Shown: positions 16,354-25,074 of the stretch, piece after piece
How the letters are laid out: the number at the start of each line of letters is the position of its first letter
Numbering within the stretch: position 1 is the first letter of the stretch
Origin: Sphingomonadales bacterium
GTDB taxonomy: Bacteria > Pseudomonadota > Alphaproteobacteria > Sphingomonadales > Sphingomonadaceae
Reading direction: 5' to 3'
Assembly (NCBI GenBank): GCA_017309275.1
Contig: JAFKLT010000036.1
Span: 62,001 to 126,000, forward strand
Length of the DNA stretch: 64,000 nucleotides
Translations under genes and position numbers: made by a program
Notes under the pieces: model-generated
What the model saw: only the letters and a program-made list of their open reading frames with translations
The model's database searches: none
What the model was told of the DNA's origin: nothing

Positions 16354-16824
16354 TCAGGCGCCCATCGACTTGTTCTCGACCACCTCGAGCGGCGGCGGCG
16401 ACTTTATCGCACCTGCGCGGCGGTGCGACAGCTTGCCTTCGACCTTGCCGCCATTCTCGATCGTGATGTTTTCATAGATCACGTCGCCGGTGATGCGCGC
16501 GGTCGCATGGACGATCAGCGTCTTCGCTTCGATCGACCCGTCGAGCAGGCCCGCGATCTTTGCGGTGTCGGCGACGACCGCGCCCTTGATCTCGCTCGCC
16601 TCGCCCTGGACCAGGTTTGCGCATTTCAGGTCGCCGTCGATCTTGCCATCGACATGCAGGTCGACGCTGGCGGCGACGTTACCGGTGATGACCACATCCG
16701 ATCCGAGGACCGAGAAGGTCGTATGACGCGCGCCGGTCGCCATCTTAGCGGGCAGCGTCGGCGTTGCGTGGGGAAGCGACAGCCCCGACTCGCTGTCGGG
16801 CGTCGTTTTTGACTTCGAGAACAT
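16354..16824 (-). CDS. Bactofilin family protein
   Basis: A 156-residue protein with a disordered N terminus (about 1-35), a central bactofilin beta-helix of short repeats (SVLGSDVVITGNVAASVDLH, DGKIDGDLKCANLVQG, GAVVADTAKIAGLLDG, ARITGDVIYENITIENGG) and a Pro-rich tail. Bactofilins polymerise into cytoskeletal filaments, often membrane bound, and place cell-wall enzymes. Its upstream neighbour is an M23 peptidase, a known partner class, and the two genes overlap by 80 bp. If the overlap is not real, the internal ATG at 16743 (MATGARHTT) would still leave the whole beta-helix. Confidence 0.92.
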   Translation of the reverse strand: MFSKSKTTPDSESGLSLPHATPTLPAKMATGARHTTFSVLGSDVVITGNVAASVDLHVDGKIDGDLKCANLVQGEASEIKGAVVADTAKIAGLLDGSIEAKTLIVHATARITGDVIYENITIENGGKVEGKLSHRRAGAIKSPPPLEVVENKSMGA

Positions 16825-17953
16825 CGGCTTTGGCCTCCAGGAAACGGCGCGGGTTGACCGCGACCCCGTTCAAACGAACTTCGAAATGCAGATGGCTGCC
16901 GGTCGAACGGCCGGTCGATCCCATCTTGGCGATCTGCTGGCCGGCGGCGACCTGGCTGCCGACCGTGGTGGTGAAACCGGACAAGTGGGCATAGCGGGTC
17001 ATGATGCCCTGGCCATGGTCGACCTCGACGACATTGCCATAGCCCGACTTCTGTCCGACGAAGCTGACGCGGCCCGGTGCGGCGGCAACGATCGGCGTGC
17101 CGATCGGGCCGCGGAAGTCGAGACCCGCGTGCATCGCGCCGGCGCCGGTGAAGGGGTCGCTGCGATAGCCGAAGCTCGACGTCATCATCAGCACGTCGGC
17201 GGGCTTGCCCGACGGGACGGCGACGAGAGTACGTTCCAGCACTTCCATGCGGAACAGCGCGCCTTCGAGCGCGGCGAACGACGGGCCAAAGGCCTGTGCC
17301 TTGCCCATCTTGCCGCGATAGGGAATGAAGGGCCCACCGCGTCCGGCCGCCGCGTTGCGGACGAGCGACGCCGGGTCCATTCCGAGCTGGGCGACCGCAA
17401 CCTCGGCCTTCGACGCGCGGTCGTTGACCGCGGCGAGCAGGCGCGCGGCAAATTGTTCCTGCCGCCGTTCGATGCGAGCGAGCGCCTGCGCTTCGGGGGG
17501 AAGGTTCGGATCGATCGCGCTCGTTTCCAGCGCGGCGGGCTCGGCCTTCGTCTCGGTCCCGATTTCGGGCGTGACGGCGGCGGGCTCGACACCGAAATGA
17601 TCCTTCGACCATTGTTCGAGTTGTCCCTGCCGCTCTTCGAGGTCGGCGGCGGTTTCGGCGACGCGGTCACGGTATTTCGCGATGCGCGCCTCGGCCGCGG
17701 CGGCGGCGGCCTGCTTTTCGGCGACTTCGGCGCGCTCGCCCGAGCTAAGCAGCTGGTTCGCGAGAATGGCGAGGGTAATCCCCGCCCAGACAAGCACGAC
17801 GGTGCCGGCGATCAACGCGACGCGCTTTTGCCAGACAGCCGAAATACGAAGGAAACGCACATGACCGTGCGTGCGAATGAAGATTTCATGGTCCTGAAAC
17901 AGCGCAGAGACGCGCTGGCGCAAATCGCGCAGGCCCGTTGATTTCGATGACAA
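16745..17953 (-). CDS. M23 (LytM-type) peptidoglycan endopeptidase, membrane anchored
   Basis: About 402 residues from the likely TTG start. A basic cytoplasmic segment is followed by one membrane helix (VALIAGTVVLVWAGITLAIL, about residues 38-57), a long coiled coil (about 65-115), an Ala/Pro-rich linker and a C-terminal M23 domain. The zinc ligands HAGLD (HxxxD) and HLHFE (HxH) are intact, so cleavage of peptide cross-links in the periplasm is likely. The start is uncertain: TTG at 17953 has GGGGT seven bases upstream, whereas the longer open frame to 18100 begins with sequence lacking conservation. It precedes bactofilin and probably provides its wall-remodelling partner. Confidence 0.9.
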   Translation of the reverse strand: MSSKSTGLRDLRQRVSALFQDHEIFIRTHGHVRFLRISAVWQKRVALIAGTVVLVWAGITLAILANQLLSSGERAEVAEKQAAAAAAEARIAKYRDRVAETAADLEERQGQLEQWSKDHFGVEPAAVTPEIGTETKAEPAALETSAIDPNLPPEAQALARIERRQEQFAARLLAAVNDRASKAEVAVAQLGMDPASLVRNAAAGRGGPFIPYRGKMGKAQAFGPSFAALEGALFRMEVLERTLVAVPSGKPADVLMMTSSFGYRSDPFTGAGAMHAGLDFRGPIGTPIVAAAPGRVSFVGQKSGYGNVVEVDHGQGIMTRYAHLSGFTTTVGSQVAAGQQIAKMGSTGRSTGSHLHFEVRLNGVAVNPRRFLEAKADVLEVKNDARQRVGAVASPRNADAAR

Positions 17954-18185
17954 GTGGCGACCCCATCTTGTTTTTATGTGGAGCCCTCCGCCCCGACTTG
18001 ATGGGGCCCTTAACAGGCCCGCCGACCCCTTGCGAATCTTTGGCGGGCGACTCGCGCCGAGTCGAAAAGGACTCGCGGTGAACGGTGTCAGAAGGCGCAA
18101 CCAGTGCCATTATGGCCGTATTTCGCGCCGCGAATCGCCCGTTAACATTGACGGCTTGCTTACCATTTCCGGGTAGGAGAAAGGG

Positions 18186-19592
18186 GTGACGCATATGCCC
18201 CATCTTTCGATATCCGAAGGCGCGAGCGCCGCTGAGGAACCGGCGCCTGCGAGTGTGCGGCGGCCGCGATCGGCGGTCAGCGCAGGGGTGGGGATCGTCG
18301 GCCTGCTCGGGCTGATGAGCTATCTGTTGATCGCGCGCTATGCGCCCGAGATCGCGGCCTGGCTGGGAATCGACTGGGGCGATCGCGGGCCGATGAACGG
18401 ACCCAATTCGGCGATTCTCAGCGTGTTCGCGTGCGGCGTGCCGATGGTGCTGTGGTCGGTATTCGTCGACAAGGTGCATCGCAATCTATCGACCGGGATC
18501 GACTGGGCGCAGCGCCGCCCGTGGCGCGAAACGCTGGACATCAGCCTGACCAAGCTTGCGGGCCTGTGGGCGACCTGGGCGCTGATCGCGGGCTTCTATG
18601 CGACGATGCGCTATTATTGGGAGGGAAATTACGCCTTCTCGATGGACCTGCTCGAACGGGTGGCGCCGTGGCTGTTGCTCGTCTCGGTGCCTTATATGTT
18701 CTGGCTCGACCGCCGCATGATCGAGCCGCGCGACGGCTGTTATCAGTTCGGCCGCTGGATGATCGCGCCGGGCCAGCCGGTCGACGGCCGCGCGATCGCG
18801 CATCATTTTCGCGCCTGGGCGGTGAAGGCATTCTTCACCGCCTTCATGCTGTCGATCGTGCCGGGCAATTTCTCGTCGCTCGTCAGCGTGCAGATGAGCG
18901 AGGTGCTCGCCAACCCCTATATGATGGGGATCTGGGCGATCAACGTCCTGTACCTCGTCGACGTCCATATCGCGACGGTCGGCTATATCCTGACGATGAA
19001 GCCGCTCGATTCGCATATCCGGACGGCGAACCCCTATTTCATGGGATGGATCGCGGCGCTCGCCTGCTATCCGCCCTTCATCCTGATGAACGGCGGGCCG
19101 CTGGATTATCAGGTCAATGGCGCCGACTGGGGCTATTGGCTGGAGGGGCATGATACGCTGATGGCCGTATGGGCGGGCGTCCTGTTCCTGCTGGTCGCGG
19201 TCTATGCGTGGGCGACGATGGCGTTCGGCATCCGCTTTTCGAACCTGACGCACCGCGGCGTCATCACCCACGGCCCCTATGCCTTCACGCGGCACCCGGC
19301 CTATGTCTCCAAGAATCTGAGCTGGTGGATCGGCTCGCTGCCCTTCCTCGTCACCGCAGGCGGTGCGGTCGAAGCGGTGCGCAACACGCTGCTCCTCGCG
19401 GCGGTCAGCGGCATCTATTATTGGCGCGCGAAGACCGAGGAGAAGCATCTTCTCGCCGATCCCGCCTATCAGGCCTATTGGAGCTGGGCGCAGCAGAATG
19501 CGCTGATACCGCGGCTATTCGGCCGCCTTTCGGGGCGCCCGCGCCCGCTGATCCGCCTCGAGCCCGATCCGCGCGTCGGTCCGGTCGCTTAG
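18186..19592 (+). CDS. Polytopic membrane protein with ICMT/PEMT-like methyltransferase end
   Basis: A 468-residue protein with about ten membrane segments. The C-terminal portion carries GVITHGPYAFTRHPAYVSKNLSWW and KTEEKHLLADPAYQAYW, which match the S-adenosylmethionine-binding signature (RHPxY...E...YxxY) of isoprenylcysteine carboxyl methyltransferase and phospholipid methyltransferase families. The long N-terminal membrane part (residues 30-330) is not recognised. A lipid or isoprenoid methyl acceptor is likely but unknown. The GTG at 18186 is preferred over the ATG at 18195 because AGGAG lies at proper distance only from the GTG. Confidence 0.7.
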   Translation: MTHMPHLSISEGASAAEEPAPASVRRPRSAVSAGVGIVGLLGLMSYLLIARYAPEIAAWLGIDWGDRGPMNGPNSAILSVFACGVPMVLWSVFVDKVHRNLSTGIDWAQRRPWRETLDISLTKLAGLWATWALIAGFYATMRYYWEGNYAFSMDLLERVAPWLLLVSVPYMFWLDRRMIEPRDGCYQFGRWMIAPGQPVDGRAIAHHFRAWAVKAFFTAFMLSIVPGNFSSLVSVQMSEVLANPYMMGIWAINVLYLVDVHIATVGYILTMKPLDSHIRTANPYFMGWIAALACYPPFILMNGGPLDYQVNGADWGYWLEGHDTLMAVWAGVLFLLVAVYAWATMAFGIRFSNLTHRGVITHGPYAFTRHPAYVSKNLSWWIGSLPFLVTAGGAVEAVRNTLLLAAVSGIYYWRAKTEEKHLLADPAYQAYWSWAQQNALIPRLFGRLSGRPRPLIRLEPDPRVGPVA

Positions 19593-19601
19593 GTAGAGGA
19601 C

Positions 19602-19629
19602 CCTCCCCATGCCCTTCGGCACGGGGAGG
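19602..19629. terminator. Bidirectional hairpin between convergent genes
   Basis: CCTCCCC and GGGGAGG form a 7-bp outer stem, extended inside by GCC/GGC around loop CTTC after one mismatch. It fills the 45-bp gap between the methyltransferase-like gene and the convergent TonB receptor gene. T tracts are lacking on both sides. Confidence 0.55.
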
Positions 19630-19637
19630 ATCGATCA

Positions 19638-21899
19638 TCAGAACTTGAAGCCCGCCTCGACGCCCCAGATGCGGGGTTCGTTGACGTAGCTGGTCAGGTT
19701 GTTGAAATCGATGCCGCCCGTCGGCGATGCGTCGTTCGTGATGTTGCGCACGAAGCCCGCGATGTCGAAGCGGTCGGTGCGATAACCGACGCGCAGCCCG
19801 CCTTCGAGCAGCTTGTCGTCCGAAAATTCGACCGAGCGATAGAGGAAGAACTGGATCTTCGAACGATAATACCAGTCGGTGAAGGCATAGATCGCGCCGT
19901 TGCCGACCGGGATTTCATAGCCCGCGGTCCAGTTCACCGTGAATTTCGGCGATTGCGGAAGCTGGTTGCCGTCGATCGAATAGATGCCGGGGCTGCCCGG
20001 GCGGACCGGGTCGAGGATCGTGCACGGCGTTGCCGAGCCGCAGCCCGCGACGAAGGCGTTGGCATCGTCGATCTTCGCGACGTTCCAGGCGCCGCCGACG
20101 GTGAAGGTCAGCCCGCGCGCGGGCGCGGCCTGCAGCTCGGCCTCGATCCCATGACCCTTGGCGTCGACGTTGAGCAGGCTGGCGACGTTCGACGTGCCGC
20201 CGACCGCCGTCAGCTGAAGATCCTTGGTGTCGAAATAATAGCCGGTCAGGTTGAAGCGGACGCGATTGTCGAGGAAGGAGGTCTTGATCCCCGCCTCATA
20301 CGACATGGTTTCTTCCTGGTCGGCGGTCGAGATCACGCGCGAGAAGGTCAGGCGGCCCTGCACCGAGGGCGCCCGGTAACCGCGTGCGACGCGCGCATAG
20401 ACGGTGACATCGTCCGATGCCGCATAGGTCGCGCTGGCGTCCCAGGTCAGCAGCTTGCCCTTTACGTTGGCGGCCTGCGGCGGAACCGGAGTATTCGGGC
20501 TGACGACGAAGATCGGCCGCGTCTCGACCGGGCGCGAGGCGACGAAATCGCGGGTGTCGTGATTGTAGCGCGCGCCCGCCTGAAGCTTCAGGCCGTTGTC
20601 GAACGCATAGTTGACCGAGCCGAAGATGCCATAGGCCTCGCTCTCCTGACGCTGGATCGCGATCGCCGACGGGGTGACGTCGGTCGGCCCGCCGAACTCG
20701 AAGCTGGAGATGTCGAGGTCTTCGTTGAAATAGAAGGCGCCGAACTGGTAGCCGAGCCCGCCGCTGTTGTTCGACGCGACGCGCACCTCCTGCGTGAACT
20801 GGTCGAGGCTGGGCACATTGTCCTGGCTCTGCGCCTGGAAGGGGATGAGGCCAGGGCCTGACACGGGCAGGAAGACGGCGCCGAAGCCGCCGTCGATGTC
20901 GCCGCGGCTGCGGAGATTGCCGTTCCAGTAGGAGGTGACCGAATAGAGCGTCACCGGCCCGAAATCATATTCGAGGTTGAGTCCGACATTATAGGTGTTG
21001 AGCTTCTGGAAATTCAGCCCGTCCTGATAGACCTTGTCGCGCTCGAATTCGGTGCCTGCGCCGCCGAGACCGACGAGATGATTGCTGCCCGGTACCTGCG
21101 TATTGGCGCGGAAGATGATCGCCGATCCGTCATAGACGCGGACCTGGCCGGTCACGCGGCCGGTGAAGGGGCCGCTTTCATATTGCAGCTGAAGCCGCGC
21201 GGCGATGTCGTCATAGCCGCCCAGATCCTTTTTCTGCGTCGTGGCTACATTGTCTACCCAGTTGTCGCGATGCTGAAACAGCGTCGAGAGACGGACCGAA
21301 AAGCCATTGTCGTCGGCGGCGCCCGCCGCGACCTCGACCTGGCTGGTGCCATAGCGTCCATAGCTCGCCCGGGCGTAGCCGCCGGTCTTGCCGGGGCGGA
21401 CGGTGTCGAACTTGACGATGCCCGCGGGCGTGTTGCGGCCGAACAGCGTGCCCTGCGGCCCGCGCAACACTTCGACGCGGTCGAGGTCGAAGATCGGGAA
21501 GCCCTTCAGGATCGGGTTTTCGAGAACGACGTCGTCATAGACGACACTTACCGGCTGCGAGGCGTTGAGGTCGAAGTCGGTGTTGCCGAGCCCGCGGATA
21601 TAAAAGCGCGGGAAGGTGCGGCCGAATGAGCTTTCGATGTTGAGGCTGGGAACGCGGCCCGCGAGGACGCGGACGTCGGCACCCGTCGAGGTGATCGCGC
21701 CCAGCGTGTCGCCGGCCAGGACGCTGACCGACACTGGCACGTCCTTCAGGCTTTCCTCGCGGCGCTGCGCGGTGACGACGATATCGCCAAGCCCGCTGTT
21801 TTCGGCGGCGGGGGCGCTATCCTGGGCGGCGGCGGGTACGGCCCAGCCGCTGGCGGCGAGGGCGAAAGCTATAGCGGTAGCGGAAGGAAAGTGGCGCAT
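19638..21899 (-). CDS. TonB-dependent outer-membrane receptor
   Basis: A 753-residue receptor with signal peptide (cleavage near AAAQD, residue 25), a TonB-box region DIVVTAQRREESLKDVPVSV, an N-terminal plug domain (about 45-155, containing FYIRGLGN and RVEVLRGPQGTLFGRNTPAG) and a 22-strand-type beta-barrel ending in an aromatic residue (GVEAGFKF). This is the sphingomonad type often annotated for siderophores, vitamin B12 or plant-derived carbohydrates and terpenes; the ligand cannot be read from the sequence. No FecR or sigma gene is adjacent. The 171-bp region before it shows no riboswitch that I can recognise. Confidence 0.95.
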   Translation of the reverse strand: MRHFPSATAIAFALAASGWAVPAAAQDSAPAAENSGLGDIVVTAQRREESLKDVPVSVSVLAGDTLGAITSTGADVRVLAGRVPSLNIESSFGRTFPRFYIRGLGNTDFDLNASQPVSVVYDDVVLENPILKGFPIFDLDRVEVLRGPQGTLFGRNTPAGIVKFDTVRPGKTGGYARASYGRYGTSQVEVAAGAADDNGFSVRLSTLFQHRDNWVDNVATTQKKDLGGYDDIAARLQLQYESGPFTGRVTGQVRVYDGSAIIFRANTQVPGSNHLVGLGGAGTEFERDKVYQDGLNFQKLNTYNVGLNLEYDFGPVTLYSVTSYWNGNLRSRGDIDGGFGAVFLPVSGPGLIPFQAQSQDNVPSLDQFTQEVRVASNNSGGLGYQFGAFYFNEDLDISSFEFGGPTDVTPSAIAIQRQESEAYGIFGSVNYAFDNGLKLQAGARYNHDTRDFVASRPVETRPIFVVSPNTPVPPQAANVKGKLLTWDASATYAASDDVTVYARVARGYRAPSVQGRLTFSRVISTADQEETMSYEAGIKTSFLDNRVRFNLTGYYFDTKDLQLTAVGGTSNVASLLNVDAKGHGIEAELQAAPARGLTFTVGGAWNVAKIDDANAFVAGCGSATPCTILDPVRPGSPGIYSIDGNQLPQSPKFTVNWTAGYEIPVGNGAIYAFTDWYYRSKIQFFLYRSVEFSDDKLLEGGLRVGYRTDRFDIAGFVRNITNDASPTGGIDFNNLTSYVNEPRIWGVEAGFKF

Positions 21900-22070
21900 G
21901 GCAAGCTTCCTGAAATGGACAGAATGGGAGAGGCGGCGGAAAATCCGACCCTGTGGTTGGCGTCGGTCGGGTGCGTGGTCAATCGCCCGCGAACGCGCCG
22001 CTGACGTTCGTGTCCGCAGTGTTGCGCAATTGCTGCAGTTTGTGACAGTCGGGCCGAAAGGCGCGCGGCC

Positions 22071-22397
22071 TTACGGGTTCGCGACCCCGGCCGCCGTCGC
22101 GGCTTCGGCCGCGCGGCGCGCCTGCAATTTGGCGTGGGCGTCGTCGATGATCCGCCATGCGCGGGCGCAGCGGCGCTGGTCGGCGCTGCGCTTGCTGTTG
22201 CAGACCTCGTCGAGTCGCCTGAGGATGGTCTGCACCTGTGCCTCGCGATCGGGCACGAGCACTCCGGCGCTCGCATAATAGTTGGAGTTGAAATTGGAAC
22301 CGATATCGGCGGCCGAATTGACGGTCTGCGCCGATGCGGGCGTGGCCGCCGACAGCAGGGCGAAAGCAACCAGACTCATCTTGACAGCGCGCATCAC
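22071..22397 (-). CDS. Small exported hypothetical protein
   Basis: A 108-residue protein with a signal peptide (MMRAVKMSLVAFALLSAATPASAQ, cleaved near residue 24). The mature part is about 84 residues, has two cysteines (VCNSKRSADQRRCARAW) that may pair in the periplasm, and ends with an Ala-rich helix. I do not recognise a family. It lies between gshA and the TonB receptor on the same strand but with 77 and 171-bp gaps, so it is probably transcribed alone. Confidence 0.65.
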   Translation of the reverse strand: MMRAVKMSLVAFALLSAATPASAQTVNSAADIGSNFNSNYYASAGVLVPDREAQVQTILRRLDEVCNSKRSADQRRCARAWRIIDDAHAKLQARRAAEAATAAGVANP

Positions 22398-22474
22398 CGG
22401 CTCCCCTGAAAATGGGCTAGGTCACGATGATATCACGGAAATCCTCTGTCGCAAAATCCGTGCGGCGGCCGCCT

Positions 22475-23848
22475 CTAGAAGCTGAGCTCGTCGTAGATTT
22501 TCGAGAGATCGCCGGCCCAGGGGCCTTCGTAGCGGTCGAGCAGGTCGTGCGCGGGAGATTTGCCGCTCTTCGCGATCTGCCGCAGCGGTTCGAGGAAGCC
22601 GACCTCGTTATCGCCCATCGAGTTGACCTCTCCGCGTGCGGCGAGGCCGGCGGCGGCGATGTCGAGAACCTGATGTGCGAGCTGGCCGACGGTGCCGCCG
22701 CCGGGCGCCGGGGCGTCGAGACCCTCGCTCGGTACGGCATCGCGCAGCGCCTGCTGTTCCTCGATGCTCCAGCCCTTGACCAGATCCCAGGCGGCGTCGA
22801 GTGCGCCCTGGTCATAGAGAAGGCCCACCCACAGCGCGGGGAGCGCGCAGATGCGGTTCCACGGGCCGCCATCGGCGCCGCGCATTTCGAGGAAGCTCTT
22901 GAGTCGCACTTCGGGAAAGGCGGTCGACAAATGGTCGTTCCAGTCGGAGAGGCGTGGCAGTTCGCCCGGCAGCACCGACAGCTCGCCCTTCATGAAATCG
23001 CGGAAGCTGAGGCCCGCCGCGTCGATATATTTGCCGTCGCGGAAGACGAAGTACATCGGCACGTCGAGCATATAGTCGACATAGCGTTCGTATCCGAAGC
23101 CGTCCTCGAACACGAAGGGCAGCATGCCCGTGCGCGCCGGATCGGTATCGGTCCAGATATGGCTGCGGTACGACATGAAGCCGTTCGGTTTCCCTTCGGT
23201 GAAGGGAGAGGAAGCGAAGAGCGCGGTCGCGAGCGGCTGAAGCGCCAGGCTCACGCGGAATTTCTGCACCATGTCGGCCTCGCTGGAATAGTCGAGGTTG
23301 GTCTGGATGGTGCAGGTGCGCAGCATCATGTCGAGCCCCATCGTGCCGACGCGCGGCATATGGTCGAGCATGATCTTGTAGCGACCCTTGGGCATGATCG
23401 GCAGGTCGGCGCGGGTCTTGTCGGGCCACATGCCCAGCCCCAGGAAGCCGAGCCCGAGTTCGGCGCCGACTTCCTTGACCTGTTTCAGATGGCGGCCGGT
23501 TTCGGCGCAGGTCTGGTGGAGATTCTCGAGCGGCGCGCCCGACAGTTCGAGCTGGCCGGCGGGTTCGAGGCTGACGGTGCCGTCGCTGCCCGCCAGCGCG
23601 ATGACATTGCCGCCCTCGATCACCGGTTCCCAACCGAAACGGGTGAGCGCCATCAGCAGGTCGTGGATGCCGCCGGGCTCGTCGTACGACGGCGCGCGAT
23701 GATCCGCGGTACGGTAGACGAATTTTTCGTGCTCGGTGCCGATCCGCCATCGATCCTTGGGCTTTTCACCCTTGGCCATGGGGGCCGCGAGCTGATCGCG
23801 GCTTTCAATGATAGGATCGTTCTGATCGGAAGCCGTGCGCGTGCTCAT
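22475..23848 (-). CDS. gshA: Glutamate-cysteine ligase
   Basis: A 457-residue ATP-dependent ligase that forms gamma-glutamylcysteine, the first step of glutathione synthesis. It belongs to the alphaproteobacterial/plant GCS2-like group: RIGTEHEKFVYR near the N terminus, then GGNVIALAGSDGTVSLEPAG, GRYKIMLDHMPRVGTMGLDM, TCTIQTNLDYSSEADM and FLEMRGADGGPWNRICALPA are all characteristic. Length and motif order are normal. Glutathione made here would serve the three GSTs in the first 12 kb. The gene stands alone; a 273-bp gap separates it from rsmE. Confidence 0.95.
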   Translation of the reverse strand: MSTRTASDQNDPIIESRDQLAAPMAKGEKPKDRWRIGTEHEKFVYRTADHRAPSYDEPGGIHDLLMALTRFGWEPVIEGGNVIALAGSDGTVSLEPAGQLELSGAPLENLHQTCAETGRHLKQVKEVGAELGLGFLGLGMWPDKTRADLPIMPKGRYKIMLDHMPRVGTMGLDMMLRTCTIQTNLDYSSEADMVQKFRVSLALQPLATALFASSPFTEGKPNGFMSYRSHIWTDTDPARTGMLPFVFEDGFGYERYVDYMLDVPMYFVFRDGKYIDAAGLSFRDFMKGELSVLPGELPRLSDWNDHLSTAFPEVRLKSFLEMRGADGGPWNRICALPALWVGLLYDQGALDAAWDLVKGWSIEEQQALRDAVPSEGLDAPAPGGGTVGQLAHQVLDIAAAGLAARGEVNSMGDNEVGFLEPLRQIAKSGKSPAHDLLDRYEGPWAGDLSKIYDELSF

Positions 23849-24121
23849 TTCCGCGCCATTAGGACGCTGTGCAAAAAAAGCAATCCGATCAGTTCACCGT
23901 GACATCGAAGGTGGTCTTTTCCGGGCTCGCGTGGCTGCAACGGCGAGCGCCAGCGAACATGGTCAGTGTTCGGGCCGACAGCGATCGCTGGCCCCCACGC
24001 CAGCGATCTCGGCTCTGGTCTCGCCGTTGCATCGCCGACCCTTGCGGTCAATATGACTAATATGGAGTTAAAAGCTGCCAGATTGGCAGCAATATTGTCC
24101 GAGAATGGGACAGAATAGCAG

Positions 24122-24868
24122 CTACTTGGCTGCCCAGTCGCCGTTCAGCGCCATCCACAGGCCGGTAGCGGCGATGGCGGCCGTCTCGGCGCGCAAAATC
24201 CGCGGGCCGAGCGTCACGCGGCGGACGGCGGGCGTCGCGACCAGCATTTCGCGCTCGCGCACCGTGAAGCCGCCTTCGGGCCCGGTGAGGATCGCGGCGG
24301 GCGCCGGCGCGGCGACCGATGCCATCGGGGCGCCGCCCTCTTCGTCGGCGAACAACAGCGCGCGCTCCGCCGGCCATTCCTTCAGCAACTGCGGCAGCTT
24401 CAACGGCTCGGCCAGTTCGGGGAGTGCGGTACGGCCGCATTGCTCGCACGCCTCGACGATCTGTGCCTCGATCCGTTCCTGCTTCACCCGCTCGACGATC
24501 GTCCGTTCGGTGATGACGGGTTGAAGCCGTGCGACGCCCAGTTCGGTCGCCTTTTCGATGATCCAGTCGAGTCTGGCCTTCTTTACCGGCGCGAAGCAGA
24601 GCCACAGGTCGGGCACGCGCTCGATCTCGCGCATCTGGCGCTCGATGCGGATCGTTGCCGCACGCTTGCCGGCGTCGGCGATCGTTCCGAGCCATTCGCC
24701 GCTGCGATTGTCGAACAGAAGCAGCGGGTCGCCGGCCTTCATCCGCATGACGTGAAGCAGATAATGCGCCGCCGGACCGTCGATGACCGGCGCGGCATCG
24801 AGTCCCAGTGGCTGGTCGACGAAAAGGCGGGGTGTACTGGCGGGCGGCCAGGCTGGTGTCGCGGGCAT
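24122..24868 (-). CDS. rsmE: 16S rRNA (uracil1498-N3)-methyltransferase
   Basis: A 248-residue SPOUT-class methyltransferase. The N-terminal PUA-like domain contains RLFVDQPL and HYLLHVMRMKAGDPLLLFDNRSGEW; the trefoil-knot domain contains KATELGVARLQPVITERT, LTGPEGGFTVRE and LGPRILRAETAAIAATG, the AdoMet-binding region. It uses AdoMet to methylate U1498 in the decoding centre of the 30S subunit. The ATG at 24868 gives the family N terminus; no strong ribosome site is visible, and ATGs further upstream are possible but unconserved. Confidence 0.95.
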   Translation of the reverse strand: MPATPAWPPASTPRLFVDQPLGLDAAPVIDGPAAHYLLHVMRMKAGDPLLLFDNRSGEWLGTIADAGKRAATIRIERQMREIERVPDLWLCFAPVKKARLDWIIEKATELGVARLQPVITERTIVERVKQERIEAQIVEACEQCGRTALPELAEPLKLPQLLKEWPAERALLFADEEGGAPMASVAAPAPAAILTGPEGGFTVREREMLVATPAVRRVTLGPRILRAETAAIAATGLWMALNGDWAAK

Positions 24869-25074
24869 AAGATGCCGAATAGCAGAGTGAGATTTCTTGT
24901 GCATCTGTTGCGGCGAACGGCCGCATTCTGTCCCGATACGGGGCAAAAGTGGCAGAAAAGCGCGCATGTCACGGTCGGCGATTAGCAATTTGGTAAGCAC
25001 TCCTCCCCTAGGTGCAAGGATACCGGAAGCGCATCTGGGTGGGTGGCGCCTCTGGTCCAAGAGGGGTTTAGACC

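Noticed and set aside
21900-22070. Possible riboswitch before the TonB receptor gene
   Set aside because: The 171-bp leader contains no conserved riboswitch core that I could recognise, such as a B12 box.
23849-24121. Small gene or RNA between gshA and rsmE
   Set aside because: The 273-bp gap has short frames only, without ribosome sites or stable conserved-looking hairpins; it probably holds the gshA promoter.
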